DNA of 64,000 bases from RDYJ01 sp034931405 (GCF_034931405.1 NZ_JAYGHA010000015.1:76241-140240); one strand, 5' to 3'. Positions 7,573 to 16,976 are shown, counted from the stretch's first letter. Translations and numbers: made by a program. The notes: generated by a model not told the origin, from the letters alone.

Positions 7573-8814
7573 GTGACTACTACTCCCCTTTCCCCCAACT
7601 TCTCACAAACAGCTTCAGTTCCCGATACCTTGGGACGTTTTGGCCGCTTTGGTGGTAAATACGTTCCTGAAACCTTAATGCCCGCTTTAGCTGAACTAGA
7701 AACAGCTTATCAGCAATACCGTAAAGACCCTAGCTTTCAAGCAGAACTCCAAGGTTTACTGCGAGATTACGTAGGACGTGCCACACCTTTATACTTTGCC
7801 GAACGCCTGACAGCCCATTATGCCCGTCCAGATGGCACAGGGGCGCAAATTTACTTAAAACGTGAAGATTTAAATCATACAGGCGCTCATAAAATTAATA
7901 ATGCCCTTGGTCAAGTATTAATGGCCAAGCGCATGGGTAAAAAGCGTATTATTGCTGAAACCGGTGCAGGACAACATGGTGTAGCCACAGCGACGGTTTG
8001 CGCTCGTTTCGGTTTGGAATGTATTATTTACATGGGTGTTCACGACATGGAACGCCAAGCTTTAAATGTGTTTAGAATGCGGCTGATGGGGGCGGAAGTT
8101 CGACCTGTGTCTGCGGGTACGGGAACTCTCAAAGATGCTACCTCTGAAGCCATCCGCGACTGGGTAACGAATGTAGAAACTACTCATTACATCCTGGGTT
8201 CTGTCGCTGGTCCCCATCCTTACCCGATGATGGTACGTGATTTTCATGCGGTTATCGGTGAAGAAACCCGCGCTCAAGCAATGGAAAAATGGGGCGGTTT
8301 ACCAGATATTCTCATGGCTTGTGTCGGTGGTGGTTCTAATGCTATGGGACTATTTCACGAGTTTGTCAAAGAGCCATCTGTGCGGTTAATTGGTGTGGAA
8401 GCTGCTGGTGAAGGTGTGAATACTGGCAAACACGCGGCGACATTGACAAAAGGACAGGTTGGTGTATTGCATGGAGCAATGAGTTATCTTCTGCAAGATG
8501 AGGACGGACAGGTAATTGAGCCACATTCGATTAGTGCAGGTTTGGATTATCCCGGTGTGGGTCCAGAACACAGCTATATGAAGGATAATGGCAGGGCTGA
8601 ATATTACAGTGTTACAGATGCTGAAGCTTTGGAGGCATTCCAACGCCTATCGAAATTAGAAGGAATTATACCAGCATTGGAAACATCTCATGCGATCGCC
8701 TATCTAGAAACTTTGTGTCCTCAACTTTCCGGCAGTCCTCGGATTGTGATTAACTGTTCTGGTAGAGGTGACAAAGATGTGCAAACAGCAGCTAAGTTTT
8801 TAATTCAGGATTGA
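7573..8814 (+). CDS. trpB: Tryptophan synthase beta subunit
   Basis: TrpB condenses indole with L-serine using PLP, completing tryptophan synthesis with TrpA. Clear marks: GRFGRFGGKYVPETLMPAL at the start of the fold, KREDLNHTGAHKINN containing the PLP-binding lysine, ETGAGQHGVATA, GCVGGGSNAMG-like CVGGGSNAMGLF for the cofactor phosphate, and the C-terminal NCSGRGDKDVQT. I chose the GTG at 7573 (VTTTPLSPNF...), giving 413 residues; an in-frame TTG at 7549 would add eight. Neither has a strong ribosome-binding site. trpA is not in the window. The CAP-domain gene starts only 9 bp after the stop and may be cotranscribed. Confidence 0.95.
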   Translation: MTTTPLSPNFSQTASVPDTLGRFGRFGGKYVPETLMPALAELETAYQQYRKDPSFQAELQGLLRDYVGRATPLYFAERLTAHYARPDGTGAQIYLKREDLNHTGAHKINNALGQVLMAKRMGKKRIIAETGAGQHGVATATVCARFGLECIIYMGVHDMERQALNVFRMRLMGAEVRPVSAGTGTLKDATSEAIRDWVTNVETTHYILGSVAGPHPYPMMVRDFHAVIGEETRAQAMEKWGGLPDILMACVGGGSNAMGLFHEFVKEPSVRLIGVEAAGEGVNTGKHAATLTKGQVGVLHGAMSYLLQDEDGQVIEPHSISAGLDYPGVGPEHSYMKDNGRAEYYSVTDAEALEAFQRLSKLEGIIPALETSHAIAYLETLCPQLSGSPRIVINCSGRGDKDVQTAAKFLIQD

Positions 8815-8823
8815 TCATCAATC

Positions 8824-9339
8824 ATGTTGAAAAACACTATTTCTGTTATGGGTGCAGGTTTATCGGTTTTAGTCAGTGGTGCAATGGCTAGTTCCGCACC
8901 TAATTTTTCTCTCGTATCAATTCCTAGCTACCAGATTGCCCAAAATACGGTTAACACTGCGGCAATTGAAGCATCAGTTTTCCAGCAAATTAATCAGTAT
9001 CGCGCTTCTCAGAAGTTACCTGCACTAACTCGTAATTCTAGTATTGATACTCAAGCGAGAATTCACAGTCAAAATATGGCTAGTGGTAAAGTTGCTTTTG
9101 GACATGGAGGATTTTCAGCGCGAATCAAAGCGATTAATATTCCCTACAGTGCCGCTGCGGAGAATGTGGCCTACAACCAGGGAGCTAAAGATCCCGCTAC
9201 TACGGCTGTTCAAGGTTGGCTCAAAAGTTCAGGCCATTTGAGCAATATTCAAGGTAATTATAACCTCACTGGTATTGGTGTGGCGAATAATAGCAAAGGA
9301 CAAATTTATTTCACACAAATTTTCCTGCGCTCAAGATAG
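8824..9339 (+). CDS. Secreted CAP-domain (SCP/PR-1/YkwD-like) protein
   Basis: A 171-residue protein with an N-terminal signal-peptide-like stretch (TISVMGAGLSVLVSGAMASS) and one CAP domain: VFQQINQYRASQKLPALTRN, ARIHSQNMASGKVAFGHGGF, AAENVAYNQGAKDPATTAV, WLKSSGHLSNIQG and TGIGVANNSKGQIYFTQIF. The histidines of FGHGG and SGHLSNI correspond to the usual CAP cavity residues. Bacterial CAP proteins are extracytoplasmic and mostly of unknown function. It follows trpB by 9 bp. A second member of the family is encoded at 9938-10483. Confidence 0.85.
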   Translation: MLKNTISVMGAGLSVLVSGAMASSAPNFSLVSIPSYQIAQNTVNTAAIEASVFQQINQYRASQKLPALTRNSSIDTQARIHSQNMASGKVAFGHGGFSARIKAINIPYSAAAENVAYNQGAKDPATTAVQGWLKSSGHLSNIQGNYNLTGIGVANNSKGQIYFTQIFLRSR

Positions 9340-9372
9340 GTAAGTATTCAGCTATAGAACTCGTTCATACCC

Positions 9373-9438
9373 AGATCCCCGACTTCTAACATTAATTTAT
9401 AATTTGTGGACACAATAAACAAAAGAAGTCGGGGATCT
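9373..9438. repeat. Dispersed palindromic repeat, AGATCCCCGACTTCT family, copy 2
   Basis: Perfect 15-bp arms (9373-9387 and 9424-9438). The loop includes TTTGTGGACACAAT, which resembles the TTTGGACACAAT loop of the 46308-46373 copy, so the family is conserved beyond the arms. Confidence 0.85.
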
Positions 9439-9937
9439 TATCGCCCTACCTGAATTCTTACCAAGATAGCTGTTTTGAACAATACCTATTTACTAATATT
9501 AGTATCCATGACATCTATCAGTGGATACTATTTTTTATATATATTTTTGATTAATAATGTAGTGACAATAACATTTAATGAGGTAAGACATCTACCACAG
9601 GCATATACTTGGATAGTGTTTTTTTTGGGCATAAAATTTAAGTCATGAAATTGGCAGATTTTTAGGAAAAGAAAATGTCATTTTCAGGAAAGTAAACTCA
9701 GAAGGCTGAATTATCCAATATAGGTATTGCAGGTAAATGAAGTACAAATTTTTTTTACTTTCCATGTAATAAAAGGGTTTGATTGTTTACTGCTGTGCGT
9801 TTGTAGCATTGCTAAACCCTTGCTGACAGATGCTGTAATCCTTCAGATCATGAATACTTGACAGTATCCTGGTACTTATTCTGAGCATCAGAAGATAGAG
9901 TATATATCTCATAAATCCATACACTACCTAATTGTCT
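9439..9937. other. Intergenic region between the two CAP genes
   Basis: About 500 bp of AT-rich DNA with no open frame of note. It contains a half copy of the GGGTTTAGCAATGC palindrome family around 9800-9825. I see no RNA gene or convincing promoter. Confidence 0.4.
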
Positions 9938-10483
9938 ATGTTCCGACAAACTGCTTTTGGCATGGCTTTAAGTACGCTTGTCCTTGCTAGTGGATTGATG
10001 ACTGCTCCAGTTCCCGGTAATAATTCTCCTAAAAAAATCGGTCAAACTCAGTCATTGAATACTTCTATTCAGGCGGCTATGTCAAATTTTAGTTCTGAAA
10101 ATTCTACTTTAGAAAAATTAGTTTTTGAGCAAATTAATCAATATCGAGCTTCTCAAGGACTGTCAAAGCTCACTTTAAATGCAAGTATCACTCAACAAGC
10201 AAGAATTCACAGTCAAAATATGGCTAAGGGTACAGTTAAGTTTAGTCACTATGGATTAGAACAACGCATTAAAGCTATCCCCCTTAAATATGAAAGTGCT
10301 GCGGAAAATGTGGCTTTCAATGTTGGATATAACGAACCAGCAAAGCAAGCTGTGATTGGCTGGCTCAACAGTCCTGGACATTTGAAAAATATTCAAGGAC
10401 AATTTAAGCTGACAGGGGTGGGAGTGGCCACTAATGCTAAAGGTGAAGTTTATCTCACACAAATATTTATCAACACCAGATAG
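9938..10483 (+). CDS. Secreted CAP-domain protein, paralogue of 8824-9339
   Basis: The ATG at 9938 gives 181 residues beginning MFRQTAFGMALSTLVLASGL, a signal-peptide-like sequence. A ~50-residue spacer follows and then a CAP domain very like its neighbour: LVFEQINQYRASQGLSKLTL, ARIHSQNMAKGTVKFSHYG, SAAENVAFNVGYNEPAKQ, WLNSPGHLKNIQG and VYLTQIF. An in-frame TTG six bases upstream is a less likely start. The two genes lie about 600 bp apart in the same orientation, consistent with an old local duplication. Confidence 0.85.
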   Translation: MFRQTAFGMALSTLVLASGLMTAPVPGNNSPKKIGQTQSLNTSIQAAMSNFSSENSTLEKLVFEQINQYRASQGLSKLTLNASITQQARIHSQNMAKGTVKFSHYGLEQRIKAIPLKYESAAENVAFNVGYNEPAKQAVIGWLNSPGHLKNIQGQFKLTGVGVATNAKGEVYLTQIFINTR

Positions 10484-10582
10484 ATTTTATTGCTGATTTT
10501 TTGTCCAATTTGCACAATAATAATTTAGTGTCTGATACAGTGATTTAACTGATAGACACTATAATTTATTTGGGAACGATTA

Positions 10583-11212
10583 ATGACTTTACAGGATTTT
10601 CAGGTGAGCGATCGCGATTTAGATACAGTCACCCTTGCTGAATATTTACAATCTGATGCGATCGCTGTTGATACCGAAACTATGGGATTATTACCACATC
10701 GCGATCGCTTATGTCTCGTTCAGTTGTGCAACCCTGAAGGAAAAGTTACAGCCATCCGCATCGCTAAAGGACAAACAGAAGCTCCCAACTTAAAACAACT
10801 CTTGGAAGCCACCCACGCCATCAAAGTATTTCACTTTGCCAGATTTGATATTGCTACTTTACGCCACAACCTAGAAATTCAAGTTCAGCCTGTTTTTTGT
10901 ACCAAAATTGCCAGTAAATTAGCTCGTACCTACACGAATCGTCACGGTTTAAAAGATGTAGTCCAGGAATTAGAACAAGTAGAACTAGATAAAAGTTTCC
11001 AAAGTTCTGATTGGGGTAATGCGGTTAATTTATCTCAAGCTCAATTAAGTTACGCTGCTAATGATGTCCGCTACTTATTGAGTGTACAACAAAAGCTCAC
11101 TCAAATGTTGCAAAGAGAAGAACGTTGGGAATTAGCTCAAGAATGCTTTCAAGTTCTACCAACATTAGTTTCTTTGGATTTATTACAATTCAAAGATTTG
11201 TTTGAACACTAA
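10583..11212 (+). CDS. RNase D-like 3'-5' exonuclease
   Basis: A 209-residue DEDD-type exonuclease domain. Exo I is AVDTETMGLLPHRDRLCLVQL (Asp and Glu ligands), Exo II is KVFHFARFDIATL with the third Asp, and Exo III is LSYAANDVRYLL with Tyr and the last Asp, making it a DEDDy enzyme. It lacks the C-terminal HRDC domain of long RNase D proteins, which is usual for short cyanobacterial forms. A role in RNA 3'-end processing is likely; the substrate cannot be told. The gene ends directly before an STRR block. Confidence 0.85.
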   Translation: MTLQDFQVSDRDLDTVTLAEYLQSDAIAVDTETMGLLPHRDRLCLVQLCNPEGKVTAIRIAKGQTEAPNLKQLLEATHAIKVFHFARFDIATLRHNLEIQVQPVFCTKIASKLARTYTNRHGLKDVVQELEQVELDKSFQSSDWGNAVNLSQAQLSYAANDVRYLLSVQQKLTQMLQREERWELAQECFQVLPTLVSLDLLQFKDLFEH

Positions 11213-11215
11213 TTT

Positions 11216-11264
11216 GGTAATTGGTAATTGGTAATTGGTAATTGGTAATTGGTAATTGGTAATT
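11216..11264. repeat. STRR, seven tandem GGTAATT units
   Basis: Seven uninterrupted copies of the heptamer GGTAATT immediately after the RNase D-like gene. Heptanucleotide STRRs of this type are characteristic of heterocystous cyanobacteria. Confidence 0.95.
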
Positions 11265-11291
11265 GGGTTATTAACTTCTCCATCTCACCAA

Positions 11292-11741
11292 TCATTTCTG
11301 CTGATTTTCTAAGTGAGTTTTCATGCGAGAGATAACATTATAGTCATCTGCACCAGCGGGAGTTCTTGATTCAATAATACCTTCTGTTGGTCCACCAATC
11401 GCTTTCCATGCACCAAGTCCACCTTTGAGTTGGGATACATTTTCAAATCCAACTGCACGCAATATTTGGGCAGCTTGAGCAGTTTGTCCCTCGTTTGCAC
11501 CGTAAACATAAATATCACGGCTTTTATCTAAAGATATCACTGCAATGTCTGTTAGGTCATTTATGGGCATAGGCATTGCTCCCATAATATGACCTTCATT
11601 ATAAATTGAGCGATCGCGCACATCCAGAATAGTAAATGCAGGTTCACCCCATTCCAAACGAGACTTAACTGCATAAACATCAGACTCTGCTTCTATTGGT
11701 GGTTGTGCAGGAATAATACCACTTATCAGATTATTAGGCAT
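11292..11741 (-). CDS. Rhodanese-like domain protein lacking the catalytic Cys
   Basis: A 149-residue single rhodanese domain: VKSRLEWGEPAFTILDVRD, NEGHIMGAMPMPINDL, and QAAQILRAVGFENVSQLKGG followed by LGAWKAIGGP. At the active-site loop, where sulfurtransferases have Cys (YCxxGxRS), this protein reads DIYVYGANEGQTAQ, so the persulfide-forming cysteine is replaced. A sulfur-transfer role is therefore unlikely; sensing or scaffolding is possible. It is convergent with the RNase D-like gene and appears monocistronic. Confidence 0.8.
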   Translation of the reverse strand: MPNNLISGIIPAQPPIEAESDVYAVKSRLEWGEPAFTILDVRDRSIYNEGHIMGAMPMPINDLTDIAVISLDKSRDIYVYGANEGQTAQAAQILRAVGFENVSQLKGGLGAWKAIGGPTEGIIESRTPAGADDYNVISRMKTHLENQQK

Positions 11742-12217
11742 AGATTTTATCCTGTTTTTCTTTTATTTAAATTTATTTACGTCAATAATAAATTAACAAA
11801 ATCCAAAGGTTAACTTGTCTTTCTGAGGTATGAACATATTCAAATTTCCCTATCTATCTTCAGATATATTCAATTTAACTATAGCAATCCTATTTGATTT
11901 GTGAATATTGCCAGAGTCATATCCCCAACTTTTTAGAAAAGTCGAGGATTTTGATTTACCTACAATATTCTGTATATCTGCAATTTAGGTTTTGATGATT
12001 TTTTGAAAATTATACTAAATTTAATACTAAGATAATCTTTTTTTAAAGAAACTATAATATCAGGGATATTAGGAAAGTTCGGCATCATGTATTTTATAAA
12101 AATCAACAGAAAATTTGGAATTCAATCCTTTTCTGATGTATGAAAATTTATATTCCTAACAAGGGAATACTTTCATAATCATCTTTGACTCTTAATTCAA
12201 CTAATATCTGAGTGGAT
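11742..12217. other. Intergenic region with a decayed AGATCCCC palindrome
   Basis: AT-rich, no gene. Positions 11882-11951 match the extended form of the AGATCCCC repeat: the flank GCAATCCT.TTTGATTTGTG is shared with 16047-16080, and the arms are mutated (ATCCCCAACTTTT / AAAAGTCGAGGAT). Confidence 0.5.
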
Positions 12218-13855
12218 ATGGCAACACCTAATAATAATAGACAATCTAATTTTTTCAGATTTATTTTGACTCTTGATCCTGTATCTAAGATGATTTTTAT
12301 CAGTCTTGGACTGGCCAGCATTGGTACATTTGCCATTATTATTTGGAATTTAAGTAGTCGTTTCACATCTCCTCAAATTACTATTGCAGCTGGAGATAAA
12401 ACCGGAGAAAGCTATATCATCAGCGAAGCCATCACAAAAGTAGTTGAACGCAGATCCAATATCAAAATTACACTACAAGCAACCGGGGGTACATCAGAAA
12501 ATCTAGAGCTGTTATTAGCTGGTAAAGCTGATTTAGTAACGGCTCAAGCTGATGTAGTTTCTCAAAAACTTGGCACTTTAGCCAACGATAAATCTATACT
12601 TTTAGATTACAAGAAAAAATCCACAGCTAAAACAGTCGCCGTATTATATAGGGATCTATTTCAGTTAGTTGTCAAAGATCCCAAGATTAACCAATTTGTT
12701 CAACTCAAAGGGAAAACGATTGCTTTAACTCCTAGTGGTGGACAGTATGAGTCTTTTATGAAGATAGCAGAACATTATGGTTTAAGCCAAAAAGATTTTA
12801 GAATTACAGGCTTAGATATGAGTGGCAGACCTATTAAGAATTATGATGATAATTGGGCTGATCAAGATTTTCAAAAAAACCGAGCAGATGCAATATTTCG
12901 AGTTCGCGCTGCCGGGAATAAATCCATCTCTAACATTGTCAATAATTACCAGGGAAAATTAATACCAATTCCCCAGGCAGAAGCCATGAAAATCAAGCAA
13001 CCTGCTTTAGAAAGCGCCATTATTCCTCAAGGTGCATATAGAGGAAATTCAGCTATGCCGCCCACTAATTTGCCCACAGTAGCAATATCAAGACTGTTAT
13101 TAGCTAGTGATCAAGTAGATACCCGTATTATCAGAGAAATAACCCAAATTATATATGAATATCGCCAAGAAATAGCCAATGAAATTGCTAAAGAACACGC
13201 CGAAGTTCAACCATTAGTTGCTAATATTAATCAACCCAGTGATGGTAGTAGCACTGACATCACTTTACATCCAGGCGCATTATCTTTCTATGAGCGAGAC
13301 AAACCTTCTTTTATTCAAGAAAATGCCGATTATGTAGCTTTAATATTAACAGTTATTGTACTCACAGTTGAATGGATTAAACAAATCAAATTATGGGTAG
13401 AAAAAGGCAAAAAAGATGAGGCTGATGAGTATCTTAAATTAGCTATTAGCCTCATGAAAGAAGGTCAATACCAGCTAGAAGATAGACAGAAAAAGCTGGA
13501 CACAACATTTGATGAAGCAGCTAAAGCTTTAATTGATGAAAAAATTTCCCAAGAATCATTCCGAACTTTTAATGAAGCTTATAAAACTACCAGAGAAGCT
13601 ATAGAGAAAGATCGGAAACTTGCTCAATTAATGATTGAACAAAGACAAAGAGAAAATTCTGCTAAATATATCAAAATAGTAGTCAAATTGTTGCAATATC
13701 GCCAGAAAGATAAAGATTTATTGCAACAAAAGTTAGACCAAATTCTGGAACAGGTAGTAGGAGATTTAGTAGCAGAAAATATCTCCCAGGAATCATTTCG
13801 GACTTTTATTGAGGCTTATAAAGCTACGCGAGATGCAATTGAACGTAATAATTGA
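12218..13855 (+). CDS. Membrane-anchored TAXI-family solute-binding-like protein with duplicated C-terminal domain
   Basis: A 545-residue protein (ATG 12218; a GTG six bases upstream is possible). A membrane segment lies near residues 22-42 (SKMIFISLGLASIGTFAIII). A TAXI/TRAP-type periplasmic binding fold follows (ITIAAGDKTGESYIISEAI, LQATGGTSENLELLLAGKAD, LKGKTIALTPSGGQYES). A second membrane segment comes near residues 370-395 (YVALILTVIVLTVEWIKQI). The tail holds two related ~60-residue helical units, each ending ISQESFRTF.EAYK.TR.AIE. No TRAP permease genes are adjacent. The layout suggests an extracytoplasmic ligand domain with a cytoplasmic output; that role is inference. Confidence 0.75.
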   Translation: MATPNNNRQSNFFRFILTLDPVSKMIFISLGLASIGTFAIIIWNLSSRFTSPQITIAAGDKTGESYIISEAITKVVERRSNIKITLQATGGTSENLELLLAGKADLVTAQADVVSQKLGTLANDKSILLDYKKKSTAKTVAVLYRDLFQLVVKDPKINQFVQLKGKTIALTPSGGQYESFMKIAEHYGLSQKDFRITGLDMSGRPIKNYDDNWADQDFQKNRADAIFRVRAAGNKSISNIVNNYQGKLIPIPQAEAMKIKQPALESAIIPQGAYRGNSAMPPTNLPTVAISRLLLASDQVDTRIIREITQIIYEYRQEIANEIAKEHAEVQPLVANINQPSDGSSTDITLHPGALSFYERDKPSFIQENADYVALILTVIVLTVEWIKQIKLWVEKGKKDEADEYLKLAISLMKEGQYQLEDRQKKLDTTFDEAAKALIDEKISQESFRTFNEAYKTTREAIEKDRKLAQLMIEQRQRENSAKYIKIVVKLLQYRQKDKDLLQQKLDQILEQVVGDLVAENISQESFRTFIEAYKATRDAIERNN

Positions 13856-13906
13856 GACTCCTAACTCCTCAATTTTGAATCTTTACCTATCTATAACTAG
13901 GAGTCT
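13855..13906 (+). terminator. Possible terminator hairpin
   Basis: AGACTCCTA (13855-13863) and TAGGAGTCT (13898-13906) form a 9-bp inverted repeat with a long loop, starting at the last base of the stop codon and followed by ATTTTAT. The loop is long, so this is tentative. Confidence 0.3.
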
Positions 13907-14138
13907 ACATTTTATACAAAAAGTTTTCTAAAAAATACCAAAATCATACATTACCGAATATATTCTAGAAAGAGTATTATAAAGTTTGCATAAATTTCCG
14001 GGAAAATTAAGTGTATACAAAGAATACCGCATAGTTCCTACTGGTTTAACTAGGAGCTAATATCCTCCTCAAAACAACAGCTAAAACCACCTAACGCCAC
14101 AGAAAATCACCAAATCAATTAATAAACTACATTGGATT

Positions 14139-14855
14139 ATGGATACGCTGCCCACGAATATTCCCAAAATTATGATTGTAGATGACGATTTCAGTGTGAG
14201 AAATCTTGTCTACCGATTTCTAAGTCGCAAATACCAAATAGAATCAGCCGTAGACGGTCAAAGTGCTATGGCATTATTTGAGCAATTTAATCCAGCCTTG
14301 GTAATTCTAGATTGGAATTTGCCAGATGCCAATGGCTATAAGCTTTGTCAAGAAATGCAAAGTCGTACCAATGTTTTGGTTTTGATCCTCACTAGCCGGA
14401 ATGATGAAGCTGATAAAATCAAGGTTCTGGCTGCTGGTGCAGATGATTTTATGACAAAACCATTTAGTTTGGCAGAAGTGGAAGTCAGAGTAGAAGCCCT
14501 TTTGAGACGTGTACGTTATATTCATCCTCATCAATCACAACGTCTAATTTTTAAACAATTAGCAATTAATCCAGAAGGTAGAGAGGTAAAACTGAACGAT
14601 AAACCTTTGGCTTTAACCGCCTTAGAATTTAATATCTTACATTTTTTAGCCAGCCATCCTGGTCAAGCTTGGAGTCGTCCCCAACTAATTCAAAAAATTT
14701 GGGGTTGTGATTATGTCGGAGATGGACGAGTTGTCGATGTGCATATTGGTCAGCTGCGTAAAAAAATGGAAGCTGATTCTAGTACACCAGAGTTTATTAA
14801 GACGGTGCGTGGCTACGGTTATAAGTTTGAACCACCAGAAGGTAGTAGAGTTTAA
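14139..14855 (+). CDS. OmpR/PhoB-type response regulator
   Basis: A 238-residue two-domain regulator. Receiver (residues ~10-125): KIMIVDDDFSV with the acidic pocket, LVILDWNLPDANGY with the phosphoacceptor Asp, ILTSRNDEAD with the conserved Thr/Ser, and DFMTKPFS with the Lys. Winged helix (~140-235): LTALEFNILHFLASHPGQAWSR, VVDVHIGQLRKKM and FIKTVRGYGYKF. No histidine kinase is adjacent, so it is an orphan regulator here. It follows the TAXI-like gene by 280 bp in the same direction; whether they are linked is unknown. Confidence 0.9.
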   Translation: MDTLPTNIPKIMIVDDDFSVRNLVYRFLSRKYQIESAVDGQSAMALFEQFNPALVILDWNLPDANGYKLCQEMQSRTNVLVLILTSRNDEADKIKVLAAGADDFMTKPFSLAEVEVRVEALLRRVRYIHPHQSQRLIFKQLAINPEGREVKLNDKPLALTALEFNILHFLASHPGQAWSRPQLIQKIWGCDYVGDGRVVDVHIGQLRKKMEADSSTPEFIKTVRGYGYKFEPPEGSRV

Positions 14856-15230
14856 ACTCTAATACCCAAAAAACAACTCATTCAGAGATTTATTAGGTTC
14901 TGCGTTAATAATTTGGTTGTACACCTGAATTCACTAAGGAATTTGACGGAGGCTTGATCACTTAGTTGGTGTGAGTTGGGATTATTGCAGCTAAAGTCGG
15001 TCAGGGAACTTGTATCTACTCAAGCCTCATCACAATTTTAGATGTTAAATTCTGCAATTATGAATTTGAGATTGAGGTTTAACAATTGTGAATAAGCAGC
15101 TATTGCAGAAAAATAAAATAATCTTAATTATTCACAGTGGGAAGCAGTTTTAACGATAAATTTACATCTTAATATAATATTATGATTGGGTTTCTCATAT
15201 TGCAAATATTCTTTAAATGTAGTAATTTCA
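14856..15230. other. Intergenic region with a long-range inverted repeat
   Basis: No open frame of note. A 9-bp inverted repeat, GAGGCTTGA near 14950 and TCAAGCCTC near 15020, could form an ~80-nt folded structure. It may be chance. Nothing else is recognised. Confidence 0.3.
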
Positions 15231-15998
15231 ATGAAACTAACAGTAATTACCTTCAATCTCCGGTACGACAAACCAGATCCAGGGGTGCATCAGTGGGAAA
15301 AACGTGTAGGTGCGATCGCATCCGTGATTCAACACTACCAACCTGATTTATTGGGTACACAGGAGGGTAAAGCCCATCAACTGAGAGATTTACAAGCATT
15401 GATACCTGAATATAACTTTATTGGGGGCGATCGCACGGGAACAGGAACAAGTGAACACTGTGCTATTTTCTATCATCCCCAACGCTTGAAATTGCAAAAA
15501 ACCCAAGATTTTTACCTCAGCGATACCCCAGAAATTCCTGGTAGCATTACTTGGGGAACTCGTTTACCACGTATGGCAACTTGGGCTAATTTTCAAGTCG
15601 GTAATCCGAGTATTTCCCTCACTATCCTTAACACTCATTTAGATCACGAAAATGCTCAAGCTAGAGAATTAGGTGCTGCATTAGTTAATCAACGGTTAAT
15701 GGAATTTCCCCCAGATGACTATCTACTTCTAACTGGGGATTTTAACGCCAATCCCAATACTACAGCGCGGCAGATTTTCGCCGATAATCACAAAATCCAA
15801 GATGCTTTAGCAACGCTGACTTTAGAAAAACAGAAAACTTTTCATGATTTTACAGGCGAAGCCTGGGATGCCATTGATACTATATATTGCGATCGCCGTT
15901 TTCAGATCGAACAAGTAATTATTGACCATCAAAAATGGGCAGATGTTTGGCCATCCGATCACTTTCCTGTGATTGTGCAATTACAGTCATTATTCTAG
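15231..15998 (+). CDS. Endonuclease/exonuclease/phosphatase (EEP) family hydrolase
   Basis: The ATG at 15231 (MKLTVITFNLRYD...) gives 255 residues, the common length; an upstream TTG would add a non-conserved leader. EEP motifs in order: TFNLRYD, LLGTQEGKAHQ with the metal-binding Glu, LTILNTHLDHENAQAR, LLTGDFNANPNTT with Asp-x-Asn, AIDTIYCDRRF and the C-terminal WPSDHFPVIVQL with the catalytic Asp-His. The metal-dependent phosphodiesterase fold is certain. The substrate is not, since nucleases, sphingomyelinases and inositol phosphatases share it. No signal peptide is visible. Confidence 0.85.
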   Translation: MKLTVITFNLRYDKPDPGVHQWEKRVGAIASVIQHYQPDLLGTQEGKAHQLRDLQALIPEYNFIGGDRTGTGTSEHCAIFYHPQRLKLQKTQDFYLSDTPEIPGSITWGTRLPRMATWANFQVGNPSISLTILNTHLDHENAQARELGAALVNQRLMEFPPDDYLLLTGDFNANPNTTARQIFADNHKIQDALATLTLEKQKTFHDFTGEAWDAIDTIYCDRRFQIEQVIIDHQKWADVWPSDHFPVIVQLQSLF

Positions 15999-16080
15999 AT
16001 AATAGATTTATATAAATGTTTATTAGTAATTTTCTCTCGAAGATAGCAATCCTCTTTGATTTGTGAATATTGCAAGAGTC

Positions 16081-16113
16081 AGATCCCCGACTTCTCTAAG
16101 AAGTCGGGGATCT
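16081..16113. repeat. Dispersed palindromic repeat, AGATCCCCGACTTCT family, tight copy
   Basis: The same 15-bp arms are separated by only CTA, making a strong 33-nt hairpin followed by TTGTTGTT. It lies downstream of the EEP gene and could end its transcription. The flank 16047-16080 is shared with the decayed copy at 11882-11951. Confidence 0.8.
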
Positions 16114-16244
16114 TGTTGTTCATAACTATCAGCATTTGGAATAAAAAAAGTAAACGCACCTTGTCAATAAAGCCAAAGTGCGATCATGATTTAATCCGCG
16201 CAGACGGACTTTAGTTGTGTAGTTCCGCAATTTCTGATCAAGAG

Positions 16245-16754
16245 TTAAATATCAATCTCACTCAACTCACGGGTGATATAGTCAAAAGGCTCGTCTACAA
16301 ACGCTGTATTAGCCACACCCGCCGCCGCAGCTTGCTCTCTAGCAATATCCTTCATAATCTGAATACCGCGCACAGTAGGGCTAATAGGTACACCCAAAGA
16401 ATTGTAAGTTTCCCTTAACCCTTGCAATACACGCTCATCCAACACATTCATATTAGCTGCAACTAGAGCATAAGTAGCATAGCGCAGATAATAATCCATA
16501 TCACGCAAACAAGCTGCATAACGACGAGTTGTATAAGCATTACCACCAGGACGAATCAATTCTGGTAATTCTTCAAACAATCTAGAACCAGCTTGCTTAA
16601 CAATAGCTGCCGCATTAGAATTAATCGCCGCCGCTGCTTGCACTCTAGCCGTACCAGTTTCAAAGTAAGACTTGAGGCTATCAATCGCATTCCGGTCAAA
16701 ATATTTTCCGGCTACGTCATAATTCTTAATTAAAGTTGTAACTGCATCGCGCAT
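16245..16754 (-). CDS. apcF: Allophycocyanin beta-18 core subunit
   Basis: ApcF is a minor allophycocyanin-type subunit of the phycobilisome core, thought to pair with ApcE in the terminal emitter trimer. The ATG at 16754 (MRDAVTTLIKNYDVAGKYFD...) gives 169 residues, the standard length, with GGGAGAAA upstream; an ORF start 15 bases earlier is spurious. The phycocyanobilin site is the Cys in RRYAACLRDMDYYLRYATYA, and PTVRGIQIMKDIAREQAA is near the C-terminus. Against family expectation it has an extended C-terminal end AGVANTAFVDEPFDYITREL, which is usual for beta-18. It stands alone, as apcF typically does, away from apcEABC. Confidence 0.93.
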   Translation of the reverse strand: MRDAVTTLIKNYDVAGKYFDRNAIDSLKSYFETGTARVQAAAAINSNAAAIVKQAGSRLFEELPELIRPGGNAYTTRRYAACLRDMDYYLRYATYALVAANMNVLDERVLQGLRETYNSLGVPISPTVRGIQIMKDIAREQAAAAGVANTAFVDEPFDYITRELSEIDI

Positions 16755-16976
16755 TCTTGTTTCTCCCAATTGTTACTATCTATGGTTTGATATTAATTTG
16801 GCTGCATTCATGCACCAGTCAAGTTTTGTGCCATTCAGATGAAATAGATACGGCACAAAAAACATCCATCCATTACTTAAGGATTTTATGCCAAAGTTGA
16901 CCACGATAAGATGAAGTTTCTTGTTTTGTGCAGATTCAGAAAGAAAGGTTAATATAACCTGTAATCCAGACAATCT

